A stretch of 64,000 bases of DNA from Chloropicon primus (Eukaryota > Chlorophyta > Chloropicophyceae > Chloropicales > Chloropicaceae): NCBI GenBank assembly GCA_023205875.1, contig CP060754.1:1550001-1614000 (forward strand), read 5' to 3'. Numbering within the stretch: the stretch's first letter is position 1; the number at the start of each line of letters is the position of its first letter. The position numbers and the translations under genes are program-made. Below, piece after piece: positions 1 to 8,958 of the stretch. The notes under the pieces were generated by a model. That model saw only the letters and a list, made by a program, of their open reading frames with translations, made no database searches and was not told the origin of the DNA.

Positions 1-691
1 AGGCCCCCGTGGCCAGCGACTCCGTCAGCCAATTGTGTCCAGGCGATCCAGGGTCCGTGTGAGTCGGGTAGAAGTCGTAGTTCCCCAAGACAGGGAAAAT
101 CTTTCCCGTAAACTCTTCCCCTCCTTCGTTTCCGGGCTGCAGTTCCCCTTGGCCAACACCAAAGTAATCGGAGAATGCGGCACGAAAGGCCCCCGTGGCA
201 TTCGATATCGTCGCGAGAGCTCGCTCCCTGCCAAGCTCCCGCCCCAAATTCTCCTTCCCCGAGTCGTGTGGAAGGGTGTCCCCCGTCCAGACGATGATGT
301 CCGGCTTCACAGACCTGGCTGCACTCAAAGCAGAATGCAAAAGGGCCAAGGGGGAGTCGCAGTTCCAGCTCCCGAGCTTCCCGGCACCCACCCCTCCCTC
401 GGCCACTGCATTGGATGCACCTGCAGACGCCCTCCCCTCCCTCCCCCTGTCCCCCTCCCTCCTCTCTCCCCGTCCATCAACTTCGGCCCCCCCTGGCAGT
501 CCTCCACGCTGTCCCCCTCGCTTGCAGCATGGAGGTCTGGCGCAAAGCGCGTTCGAGCCGTGCGCGTAGTCAAGGTCGAGGTGGATGTCGGTGATGTGCA
601 GCACTCTCAATTCTCTTGCCTCGACGAGGGTCGAAGCAAGGAGCAGACTGAGCAAGCCCGCTGCCACCACCCGCAGCACCTCCATTCCCAT
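1..691 (-). CDS. Acid sphingomyelinase/endopolyphosphatase-like phosphoesterase (5' part, cut by window edge)
   Basis: The reverse strand is open from an ATG at 691 (a second in-frame ATG is at 685) to the window edge, so about 230 N-terminal residues are present and the rest lies outside. A hydrophobic signal peptide (AAGLLSLLLAS) precedes ITDIHLDLDY, which supplies the D-x-H metal motif of calcineurin-like phosphoesterases. VWTGDTLPHD gives the next metal ligand and VLGNYDFYP the third block, the layout of the ASM branch. A Gly/Arg-rich insert lies at about residues 60-95. The family cleaves phosphodiesters or polyphosphate in the secretory pathway or vacuole. The usual GNH reads GNY here, so the substrate is uncertain. 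Confidence 0.78.
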   Translation of the reverse strand, partial: MGMEVLRVVAAGLLSLLLASTLVEARELRVLHITDIHLDLDYAHGSNALCARPPCCKRGGQRGGLPGGAEVDGRGERREGDRGREGRASAGASNAVAEGGVGAGKLGSWNCDSPLALLHSALSAARSVKPDIIVWTGDTLPHDSGKENLGRELGRERALATISNATGAFRAAFSDYFGVGQGELQPGNEGGEEFTGKIFPVLGNYDFYPTHTDPGSPGHNWLTESLATGA

Positions 692-808
692 ATCTGGAGC
701 CCCTGGAGCTTGGAGGGAGGAGAGTGGAAAGGGAGGACAACCAAGTCCTTGGCAGACTGGATTACTGTTATTTTGCTCGGAGGAAAAAAAATAAGGGTTT
801 ATCATTAA

Positions 809-2903
809 TTACTTCTGCATGTACCAGCCAAGGACAACGACGATGAAAGCCAAGACCACGTACCACCTCGTGACTATGAAGTTGACGATCGCAGCAAGCA
901 TCTTGAGGAGGACGCTCACAAAGCGGGCGAATGTGGTCATCATTCGTGCCTGCTTCTCTGACATCTCATAGCCCATCTGCTTGGACACGCCCATGAAGCT
1001 CTCGGTGGACATTTCGGAGAGGACCTCCGTGGCCTTTGCAATCTTCTCGATTTTCGAGGAAGACTCCATATTCTCTGTCTGCTGTGCGAGCTTGGTCATG
1101 TTCTGTAAGTCTTCTGGAGTCATTTTCGACATGGCGTCAGCAGCAGCCTTCATCATCTCTGGGTTGAACTGTTCCTCTGGCATGCCAGACATCTTTGCCA
1201 TCTCCTTCAAGTCCTCCTCTGTCATGTTGCCCATCATTTCGGTTGCCTGCTTCATCATATTTGGGTTCTGCGAAAACAGCTTGTCCATTTTCTCTATATC
1301 AGAAGTGCTTGGCATGCCCCCTGGGGCGTGGCTCATCTGGTTCATCTGAGTCTGGGCCTTCTTGTACTCCATCAGCTCCTCGGGACTCATGTTGATCATA
1401 GCTTCGGTGGCCGCTCTCACCATGTCTGCGTTGAACATGCCTGGTGGCATTCCTGGCATCCTCTTTCCTATCTCCATGAGCTGCTCGTCGGTCATCGCCT
1501 CCATTTTCGCCCTGAGCTGCTCCTGCACCTTGGCCGCGTACTCTGGGTCCGTCTGTAACCTGTGCTCCTGCTCCGGCGTCCAGTTGCTGTTCCTGGGGCG
1601 AGGCATCTCCTGGACCTCCTCGAGGGGAGGGCAGTCCTCGTCCACCTCCTCGAGGGGGGGGCAGTCCTCGTCCACCTCCTCGAGGGGAGGGCAGTCCTCG
1701 TCCACCTCCTCGAGGGGAGGGCAGTCCTCGTCCACCTCCTCGAGGGGAGGGCAGTCCTCGTCCACCTCCTCGGGGGGAGGGCAGTCCTCGTCCACCTCCT
1801 CCACAACCGGCTCTGCCTTCGCCTCCGTCTTCACCTCACCCCCCTGCTCATTCTCCTTCGCAAGCGCTTCCTTTGCCAACTTCAAAGCAGCTTTCACTCC
1901 CTCGTCCTGTGGAGCAATGCCGTGCGCACTCATCAAGTCCTGGTAGGCCTCAGAATACCTTCCGAGGTGGTGCAAGGCCTGCCCCTTCCTGTAGTAAGTC
2001 TTCAGACCCTGTCCGGCCGTCAAGACGTTCTGGGGATCAGACTCGGCGTTCTTCACGATGGCGGTGGTCAGCCTGGCGCACTCCTCCCACATCTCAAGGC
2101 TGAGGCAGCACGCCGCCTCGTTGAGCATGCAGGTCCTGTGAAGCTTTCTGGCCGCGAGGGAGCTCAAGCCGTTCAAGTTCTTCTTGGCGCGCGTGTACTT
2201 CTCCTTGGCCTCTTCGTACTGTCCAGCAGTAAAGAATTTGTTTCCCTCTGCCTTGAGCTGCATGGACGCGTTGTACTTGTAGTCGTGCTGCCATTGTTGA
2301 GAGAAAGAGATAGAGATAGAGTCAGTCGTCAAAGTCCTGAGGAGGGTTCTTCCCAGAAGATTCTCCTGCTTACCGAATCCTTCTGGTGCTGCGTGTAAGC
2401 TTCCATCTGCCTCCTCATCTCCGCGGGATCCTCGGGCAATGGCGCCCCCTTCATCTGCTCCTTGATCTCCTCCGGGTTCGAGTTCTTCACCACGTTCATG
2501 GCCTCCTCAATTGCTTCGGGAGACATTTCGGCGACCTGCTTCTTCATCTCCTCCATCTGCTCAGGAGTCTGCACAACGACACAGCAACAAACAGACAGCA
2601 ACAAAAAAATCGAGGCGAGAAAACCCCGCGAACGCAACGCGTCAGCAAAACGACGAAGGAGAGAGCAGAGTCGCGCGAGCCGGGGAGGGGAAGGGCGCGA
2701 GCGAAGCGACACCCCGCGTCTTCCTCACGGGTGTCGCCTCCGCGCGCGAAAGACGTGTGTTGGTTTTTCCTTGGGAAAGTGATTCTCTCTCGTCTCTCGG
2801 TCCCGTGGTTCTTCCTCCGAGCTAAGCGCGCGAGCGCGAGACTTACCAAGTTCTTCATTTGCTCCATCGCGAGCTTCATCATCTCTGGATCCATGCCCTC
2901 CAT
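809..2903 (-). CDS. TPR tail-anchored envelope/ER receptor, OEP61-like
   Basis: Three exons, 2903..2847, 2568..2374 and 2287..809, joined in phase 0 at GT-AG sites, give about 576 residues. The start MEGMDPEMMKLAMEQMKNL matches the N-terminus of plant OEP61. Met-rich STI1-like helices follow, then a TPR block (AEGNKFFTAGQYEEAKEKY) at about residues 95-210, an acidic six-copy repeat, and more Met-rich segments. A C-terminal membrane anchor (WYVVLAFIVVVLGWYMQK) ends the protein. In plants OEP61 is a tail-anchored chaperone (Hsp70) receptor at the ER or plastid surface. That role is inferred here from domain order. Upstream of the ATG there is a probable leader intron. Confidence 0.85.
1621..1800 (-). 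repeat. In-frame 30 bp minisatellite, six copies
   Basis: Six consecutive 30 bp units, nearly identical, encode the ten-residue motif EEVDEDCPP(L/P) inside the OEP61-like gene, between the TPRs and the Met-rich region. Each unit carries five acidic residues and one Cys-Pro-Pro. The length keeps the reading frame. Confidence 0.95.
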
Positions 2904-3573
2904 CTTGGCCACCTCTCTTCTCTCTCTCTCGTTTACCGGACCAGTTGAGTCTAGGACGAACAAAGAAACTCGAGGTGTCAGTGTCCCTCCATCCTCCGCA
3001 GGGCGTCTAACCTCTCGAAAGACGCGTCAAACGAAAGAGCGAGAGGCGAGTCATCGACCTGCGCCCCTTCCTCGGCCCTTCCCACGCCCTCGTCGCCGAC
3101 AGGGGTCGTCCAAACACTCACCTCTTCGCCGTGTCCCGCGCTCTCTTTACGTCACTTTTGGGGGGACCGAAAAACCTAGTCTGGAGGTCCAGCAGACTGA
3201 CTTGGCCGGAGGATGCCATTGGCCTCGGCATGGCGAGGGCGAGGGTGGTGGGTGATGGGGGAGTGGGGAGTGGGGACGGGGATTACGATTCTCCGATCCG
3301 AGGATTGGCCACCGTTGGGGTCCATCTCGGCTTGTGGCTCAGCCAGCAGCAGCAGAGAGAGAAAAAGGGATGGATGGATGGATGGATGATGAGAAAGGGG
3401 AAGGACGAGGAGTAGGATTAGGAGGCACCTCTTGCAGGATCGGCAGCGCCCTCCCCGTCCCCTCCTCCCAAGGTGCCTGCTTCTCCCTTGGGGAGCATTC
3501 CTTCCAATGCTTTCTTTTTGTTTCTGTTTTTGACTGAATAAAAAACACTTATACCTCTTTTTTGTGAGCCTTA
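2904..3573 (-). promoter_or_regulatory. OEP61-like leader and upstream region; 3' flank of the C2 gene
   Basis: On the reverse strand a donor (GAAGAG|GTGAGT, 3121) and an acceptor (CGTCCTAG, ending 2951) mark a likely 171 bp leader intron. The leader exon contains ATGs at 3231 and 3219 that open a short frame which does not join the main frame. The rest holds purine-rich sequence and a short GATG repeat near 3370. I see no other gene. Confidence 0.45.
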
Positions 3574-4724
3574 CTACTTTTTCATTCCCTTGACGATAGC
3601 GATGGCACCCCCTGCCGCGGCAAGCAAGATGAGCTTGAGAGGAAACGCTGCTGCGCCCTTCTTGGCCTTCTTGGACAGGACTGGTGCCTCCGGTGCTGGA
3701 GCGGCGGCCGGAGCCTTGGCGCTCGCCTCGACCTTTTTGCTCTCGGTATCCCCATTTCCTTCGCTAACTGTCATGCTCAGCTTCACCTTTCCGCCGAACC
3801 CAGCTCCGTACTGGCGAGACGAGGGGAGGAGGGAAGACAGGATCATCACGCAAGTCAGGGCTCGTTGCGTCCTGGGCGGCGACACACCACTCAAGCAAGA
3901 GAGAAAACTTACGGATTTGAACAAGTCAAAGTACTTGACGATCGGGGCGGCCTTCAAGATGTCTTTCACGTAGATGCCTGCCGCGGAAAGAACCGTGTTC
4001 TGGGTGGCCACTCCGTCCTTCTTCTTGCAGAGAAGAAGCCTAAGCTCGCTGGCGTCGTCTGTGAGCTCACTGCCGGGACCAAAACGAGGAAAAGTGGGAG
4101 ATCTTTGGGAGTCAGACACGTCTCCCGTTTTGGGAAGGCGAGGAGGGGCGGCAATCGGCCACCCACCCGATCAAAGGCCCACAGGCGCCCGGCGATCAAC
4201 TTACAGAGTAACCTTCGCATCGAAGTTAAGCGTGTCCTTCTTCAGCTTGGTCGAAGGAGTCGAGACCTTTTGGCTGGCACCTCCCCGAAGCTCCACTGCA
4301 CCCAAACGTTTTTGATCAGAAAGAAGGCGTGAAAGCGAAACAAGAAGCCAAAGAAGGACCCGGTCAGCTCGAAGGGAACTCGGCAACCGGACCGCCAACA
4401 GAAGCTTTCCCTCTCCCCCCAGCTCTTGCGTTGAGGGGAGGCCTCGGGTAAGCGACTTCACGGGCAAGGTGACCTCGCGAGACAATGCCGGCACCGGGTG
4501 CCGCCCGATCACTCGTCTCTCATTAGGAGCGGGACAGGCCAAGCCCTGGAGTTCCTTTCCCACCCATCTTGCTTCCTCTTCTAGATGTCTTGTCCTGCGT
4601 CTCGTGCTCACGTACCTCGAACGAAAGCTTCACCGCTTTGCAGCCCAGGCAGTGCTATCTCTCCCTCCTTGTTGGTACAGACGACTTTCTCTATCGAGAT
4701 GTTCAAGACCTTCTTGTCCTCCAT
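3574..4724 (-). CDS. Tail-anchored C2-like domain protein of unknown function
   Basis: Four exons (4724..4616, 4295..4205, 4069..3913, 3810..3574) with clean GT-AG borders and matching phases give 161 residues. The start MEDKKVLNISIEKV begins a beta-rich C2-like domain of about 105 residues (FVRVELRGG, LNFDAKVTLELTDD, LRLLLCKKKDG, GGKVKLSMTV). An Ala/Pro/Lys linker follows, then a C-terminal membrane helix (FPLKLILLAAAGGAIAIV) with a basic tail. This suggests a tail-anchored membrane adaptor. I cannot name an orthologue. The C2 call rests on strand pattern only, and the acidic calcium-binding loops are not obvious. The first intron (320 bp) holds no other feature. Confidence 0.65.
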
Positions 4725-5090
4725 GTTGCCCTGACTCTCAATAAGAACCGAACCACCTGGCACTTGAAGTCGTCCCTGTCTCTTGCCGCTCTCCCGCGCC
4801 CGCTCGACTCGACTGTCCCCACCTCTCTTCATTTCCGTCTTATCTTACGACAACTTGATCCATTTCAAAATATTGGGTTGGGTTGGGCGATCATGGATGG
4901 AGGACGGGAAGGGGAAGCTAGCTCCATGGTCTTGCCCAAGGGGCCCAAGGTGGCTGGTCCTTCCTTGTCACGGGGTTTGGAACATCAAGCTTGAAAAGTG
5001 AAGGAGGAGGAGGTGGAAGCCCACAAAACTTAGAATTACAAAAATAATGATTTCCCCTCACCCCCGACCTTCTTATCCCCCCCCCTGACA
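4725..5090. other. Gap between C2 gene and EXS gene
   Basis: 366 bp holding the C2 gene upstream region and the 3' flank of the EXS gene, both minus strand. It is AT-richer near 5020-5060. No ORF or RNA gene is supported. Confidence 0.5.
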
Positions 5091-6344
5091 TCAGACCCTC
5101 TGCTCGGGGTAAGCCTTCTTGAGGTCCTTCAAGAGCGCGACTTCGATCCGGATGAACATCCACTGAAACCTCCTGAAGACCTCGAGGAGGGAGAGCAGCA
5201 AAGACAAGCCGTACATGTGCCGCAGCTGGGCCGAGAGCTTGCACGTCCAGCTGATCCTGAGGAGGAAGTTCAAGACTATCGCCAACTTGTAGCCCCTCTT
5301 GTCCGAGTACACCAGGTCGTTCCTCAAGATGGTGTTGCTCCCCACGTTGAATAGCTGGAACTCCCAGTCCCTCGCTATGTCCCAGTAGAAGGAGAAACCC
5401 GAGTTCACAATCGCGCAGGCGATCCAGATCGGCTTGTAGAACCCCAACCAGTTCTCCCTCGAGGTGCGAAACTTCAAGTTGGAGAAGTAAATCACCGGGA
5501 ACGCGGTGAAGTACTTGAGAGCGTTCGCCAGCTGCGCTTTCTCCCCCTTCGAGACATATATCTTCACGCACTGGATCAGCCTCCACAAGTAAGGCAGGGC
5601 CAGGGCCACTGCGTACATCCAGGATCGAGCGTTGCACAACTCGCTCAGCTCGCTCTTCCCGAGACCCGTGTAGTTCGATGCGATCCTGCACCCCACGACA
5701 GCTGTGTCGGCCAGAGGCCTGGCCAGGGAAGTGACCACATCGGCGAGCAAGAAGTCGGCGAAGGAGACCTCCCAGAAAGGCAAGGCGATCCTCCACAGGG
5801 TCGAGACGAAGAACCTCCTCTGCTTGCCGAACACCCGGTTCCCGGGAAAGATCATGAGGATCACGAGGGTGAAGAACAGCGCCTCGGCTTGCCTGACGGC
5901 CAGGATCTCGAACTCAAACAGGGTGCAGAACAGGAAGAAGGAGGAGCTCCCGAGGATTATGAGGCTCGAGAAGTGCGCCATCTTGAACACGTCGTCGTGG
6001 CACGGCAGAACCACCCTGTCGTCCACCTCGAAGACTTTGAGGTAGTTCATCCGGAACTGCGTCCAGACCTGCACGTTCACCCCCCACAGCCAAAGCATCG
6101 CGACCAGGGGCAGAAGCGGGAAGTAGAACACCCTGAAGATGACGACGTACTCGTCGTCCCTCGGCATGTACCACAGGCAGAGGAGGGTCACCAGGAAGGT
6201 GAAGGCCTCCGACACGACGACCAGGCGCAGGGTCTGCGGCTTCATCTTCCACCCCGGCGTCAGCTCGTGGGGTTGCTTGTAGAGCTCCCTCCTCGCCTCC
6301 TTCGAGTCCAGGAGGGAGCCGTAGGATCCCTCTCGCAACATCAT
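5091..6344 (-). CDS. EXS-domain multi-pass membrane protein (ERD1/XPR1/SYG1 family, no SPX domain)
   Basis: A single exon of 417 residues from MMLREGSYGS at 6344. The body has about eight hydrophobic segments and the EXS hallmarks NALKYFTAFPVIY, WLGFYKPIWIACAIVNSGFSFYWD (quoted in part), ARDWEF, LRNDLVYSDKRGYKLAIVLNFLLR-type sequence and a C-terminal FRRFQWMFIRIE. XPR1/SYG1/PHO1 proteins export phosphate and carry an N-terminal SPX sensor. This protein lacks SPX and so resembles the short ERD1 branch, which works in the Golgi in phosphate recycling and retention of glycosylation enzymes. The Golgi role is inference from architecture. Confidence 0.85.
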   Translation of the reverse strand: MMLREGSYGSLLDSKEARRELYKQPHELTPGWKMKPQTLRLVVVSEAFTFLVTLLCLWYMPRDDEYVVIFRVFYFPLLPLVAMLWLWGVNVQVWTQFRMNYLKVFEVDDRVVLPCHDDVFKMAHFSSLIILGSSSFFLFCTLFEFEILAVRQAEALFFTLVILMIFPGNRVFGKQRRFFVSTLWRIALPFWEVSFADFLLADVVTSLARPLADTAVVGCRIASNYTGLGKSELSELCNARSWMYAVALALPYLWRLIQCVKIYVSKGEKAQLANALKYFTAFPVIYFSNLKFRTSRENWLGFYKPIWIACAIVNSGFSFYWDIARDWEFQLFNVGSNTILRNDLVYSDKRGYKLAIVLNFLLRISWTCKLSAQLRHMYGLSLLLSLLEVFRRFQWMFIRIEVALLKDLKKAYPEQRV

Positions 6345-6817
6345 CACCTCCCGCCTCACACTCTATCGTCCTGAGATTTATTTCGCCGACTCGCATCTAC
6401 TCGCCTCCTCACTCTCTGCTCCGCGTGCGCGCAAGGTACCCCTTCCCTTCGGCGTCATGCCATCCATGCACGCAGCAGCCATCACCTCTCCTCCTCGTCG
6501 TCGGTCGTCGGCTCTCGCTCTCGCTCCCTCCTGCCGCTCCCGAACCTGGAGGAGGGAAGGGCATCATCTGCGCATCTGGAGAGGGAGAGGGAGGACGAGA
6601 TCGAGAATGGCGAGATGGCGAGATGGCGAGATGGGGGTTGGTTGTGTGTGTGTGTGTGGGTAATGTAATGACCGGGTAGGGCTTCTCTCTTTACACATCA
6701 TTGTATAAAGAAAGAAGCACTTGCATGCAAAAACCCAGCTCTTCTGTTCAAAATTTGGTCCATGCGCGCGCTACAGAGAAGACTGAGGGATCAATAATCT
6801 CGGGGCCAAGCGGACTA
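6345..6817. other. Gap between EXS gene and FMN oxidase gene
   Basis: 473 bp: upstream region of the EXS gene and 3' flank of the next minus-strand gene. It contains short simple repeats (GAGATGGC copies near 6608, a GT run near 6645) and no supported gene. Confidence 0.5.
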
Positions 6818-8155
6818 CTACGTCGCGTTGGCCGCGAACTTGCTCTCTGGTTGGTGGACAGGCTTCCTGGATGGAAGCGAGTACTCGAATCCCTCCGGGG
6901 GCCACTGGGCGGTGTTGCGCCTCCTGATGAGCTCCGGGCCCCTCTCCTTGAGCTCCTGGACGCTGGCCGCGCCCAGGAGGCCCATGGCGCGCTCCAGCTC
7001 GTCCTCAAGAATGTCGATGGCCTTGACCACCCCGGGCTTCCCGCCGGCCGCCAGGCCGTAGAGGTAAGCCTTGCCGCAGCCCACGGCGTCGGCCCCCATG
7101 GCGATGGCCTTGGCGATGTCCGTGCCCCTCATCACGCCCCCGTCCAGGATGATCTCCACGTCGGGCCCCACCGCCTGCCTGATGCCCGGCAGGGCGTCGA
7201 TGGTCGGCACGCTCGTCTCGAGCTGGCGGCCGCCGTGGTTGGACACCCAGAGCGACGTGAACCCGTGGTCGAGGGCCTTGACGGCGTCGTCCTGCCTCAC
7301 GACCCCCTTGAGCGCGAGCTCGCCCCCCCACTCGTTCGCGAGCCACTCGGCGTCCTGCCAGTTGAAATCCGGGCACAGCTGCTTGTTGATGAAGGCGGCC
7401 ATGGACTCCGCGGGCACGTCCTTGTCGATGTTGGCGTAGGTGTACACGTCGTTGCAGAGGAGGTCCCAGGTCCACGCGGGCCTCTTGACGGCCCCGTAGA
7501 TCTGGGCGAACGAGTAGTTGGGCGGGACGCTGAACCCGTTGCGGATGTCCCTCTCCCTCTTGCCGAACCACGTGAAGTCCGCCGTGAGGGCCACGGCGTC
7601 GTACCCGTACTCCCTGGCCTGCTGCAGCAGGGCCCTGTTCAGGCCCTTGTCCTTCCACAGGTAGAGCTGGAACACCTTGGGCAGGGACTTGGGGAAGATC
7701 TTGCCGATGTCCTCCACGGAGGTCGTGGCGAGGGACGAGAGGCCGAAGAGGATGCCCTTCTCGGCCGCCGCCGCCGCGGTGGCCTTCTCCCCCATGTTGT
7801 GGAACATCCTGTGCCCCGCGGTCGGGCAGCAGAAGAACGGAAGCCTCACGTCCCTCCCGAAGATCGTGGTCGACATGTCAAGGGTCTCCGGCGAGTTCCC
7901 GGCAAGCACCCTGTAGTGACACTCGTACTCGGAGAACTGGGACCTTGACCTCCCGATCGCGATCTCGTCGTCCGCCCCGCTGTCCAGGTAACCGAAGCAC
8001 ATCTGGTGCGTCCTCTTCTCCGCCGCCTTCCTCAGGTCCCACGTGTTGCAGCACTTGGCCAGCCTCGCCTTGGCCGGGGCGTTCACAATCGGCTCCACGA
8101 TGGGGTTGAACAGCCTGAAGAACTTGTTCAGGCCAAGCTTGTGGATGAACGCCAT
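6818..8155 (-). CDS. FMN-dependent L-2-hydroxyacid oxidase/dehydrogenase (lactate/glycolate type)
   Basis: Single exon, 445 residues from ATG 8155. It is a complete alpha/beta barrel of the glycolate oxidase/L-lactate dehydrogenase family. The active-site pair lies in SNHGGRQLE (His about 307, Arg about 310). QLYLWKDKG and ADFTWFGKRERDIRN carry the other substrate residues, and LDGGVMRGTDIAKA with GADAVGCGKAYLYG binds FMN phosphate. The position of spinach GOX Trp108 reads SSLATTS (Leu142), as in yeast flavocytochrome b2, which favours L-lactate over glycolate. The C-terminus (KFAANAT) lacks a peroxisomal PTS1. It is divergent from the Fe-S glycolate/D-lactate dehydrogenase gene. Confidence 0.93.
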   Translation of the reverse strand: MAFIHKLGLNKFFRLFNPIVEPIVNAPAKARLAKCCNTWDLRKAAEKRTHQMCFGYLDSGADDEIAIGRSRSQFSEYECHYRVLAGNSPETLDMSTTIFGRDVRLPFFCCPTAGHRMFHNMGEKATAAAAAEKGILFGLSSLATTSVEDIGKIFPKSLPKVFQLYLWKDKGLNRALLQQAREYGYDAVALTADFTWFGKRERDIRNGFSVPPNYSFAQIYGAVKRPAWTWDLLCNDVYTYANIDKDVPAESMAAFINKQLCPDFNWQDAEWLANEWGGELALKGVVRQDDAVKALDHGFTSLWVSNHGGRQLETSVPTIDALPGIRQAVGPDVEIILDGGVMRGTDIAKAIAMGADAVGCGKAYLYGLAAGGKPGVVKAIDILEDELERAMGLLGAASVQELKERGPELIRRRNTAQWPPEGFEYSLPSRKPVHQPESKFAANAT

Positions 8156-8879
8156 GACGTGATACTATGCGTGATACTATGCGTCGTAGAGAGGACAGAG
8201 CGGTGGCGGTGTTGTCGTTGGAGAAGAAGAGAAACAGGATAGGATGATGTTGTGTGTGTGTCGTCACAGCCTGTCTAACGCCCCCAAGCGGAGCGAGCGA
8301 GCGCCTCTCTCTCGTATCCCTCCGAAAAAGAAAAAGAAAAAAAAATGCTCAACGTCGCCAAGCAACCAAACGACGCACGCCGCGGACGCAACAAAAGCAC
8401 GAGGGCACCGACCGATCGATCGGAAGCCGAGTGAAGCGTCAGAGCGTCAGCTGCTGGGAGAAGCGCGCGAAGCGATCTTCTGCTTTTGCGATCGTGTTTC
8501 CATCGCTCTGGCTGGGACACTAATCTCTCTTTGAGAAGAGAGCCACGACCACAAAATCGAAGATCAAGAAGAGACAGGTTATCTGGATCATAAGCTGCAG
8601 TTTTCTACACAAGAATGGGGAAAACGTTTTTTTTTCAGCCTGAGCGATCGATCGCGATCGATCGTGCGGAGCGGAACGCAAACGCACGTCAGCGGATTGC
8701 GATCGATCGGAGAGCGAACGGGTACGGGGTACGGCACAACCCCATCCGAGGGTCTTGCGGAGAGGGTGCGACCGAGCGGGCGTCTTGTTCCACTTGCTCC
8801 TCGCGCTTTCTTCTTTTCGTTTTGTTTTGTTTTGCCTCTTCTTTGGGACCAAAACTGACCTTGGTTTTTTTCTCTCCAA

Positions 8880-8911
<32 letters not shown>

Positions 8912-8958
8912 GTCATCTTTCGTCGTTTGCAGTTGCGAAGAGAAGGTATAGAGGAGGC
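8156..8958. promoter_or_regulatory. 803 bp divergent promoter between the two 2-hydroxyacid oxidase genes
   Basis: Both flanking genes are transcribed outward. The gap holds a perfect 20 bp palindrome CGATCGATCGCGATCGATCG at 8645-8664, further GATCGATC copies near 8402 and 8701, and a GTC/GTT-rich tract just before the plus-strand start. A possible acceptor (TTTGCAG, about 8925-8931) may end a leader intron of the plus gene. No coding gene is supported. Confidence 0.6.

Noticed and set aside
8755-8958. 68-codon N-terminal extension of the glycolate dehydrogenase
   Set aside because: It lacks an ATG and encodes an Arg run from a GTC repeat; the ATG at 8959 gives a normal presequence.
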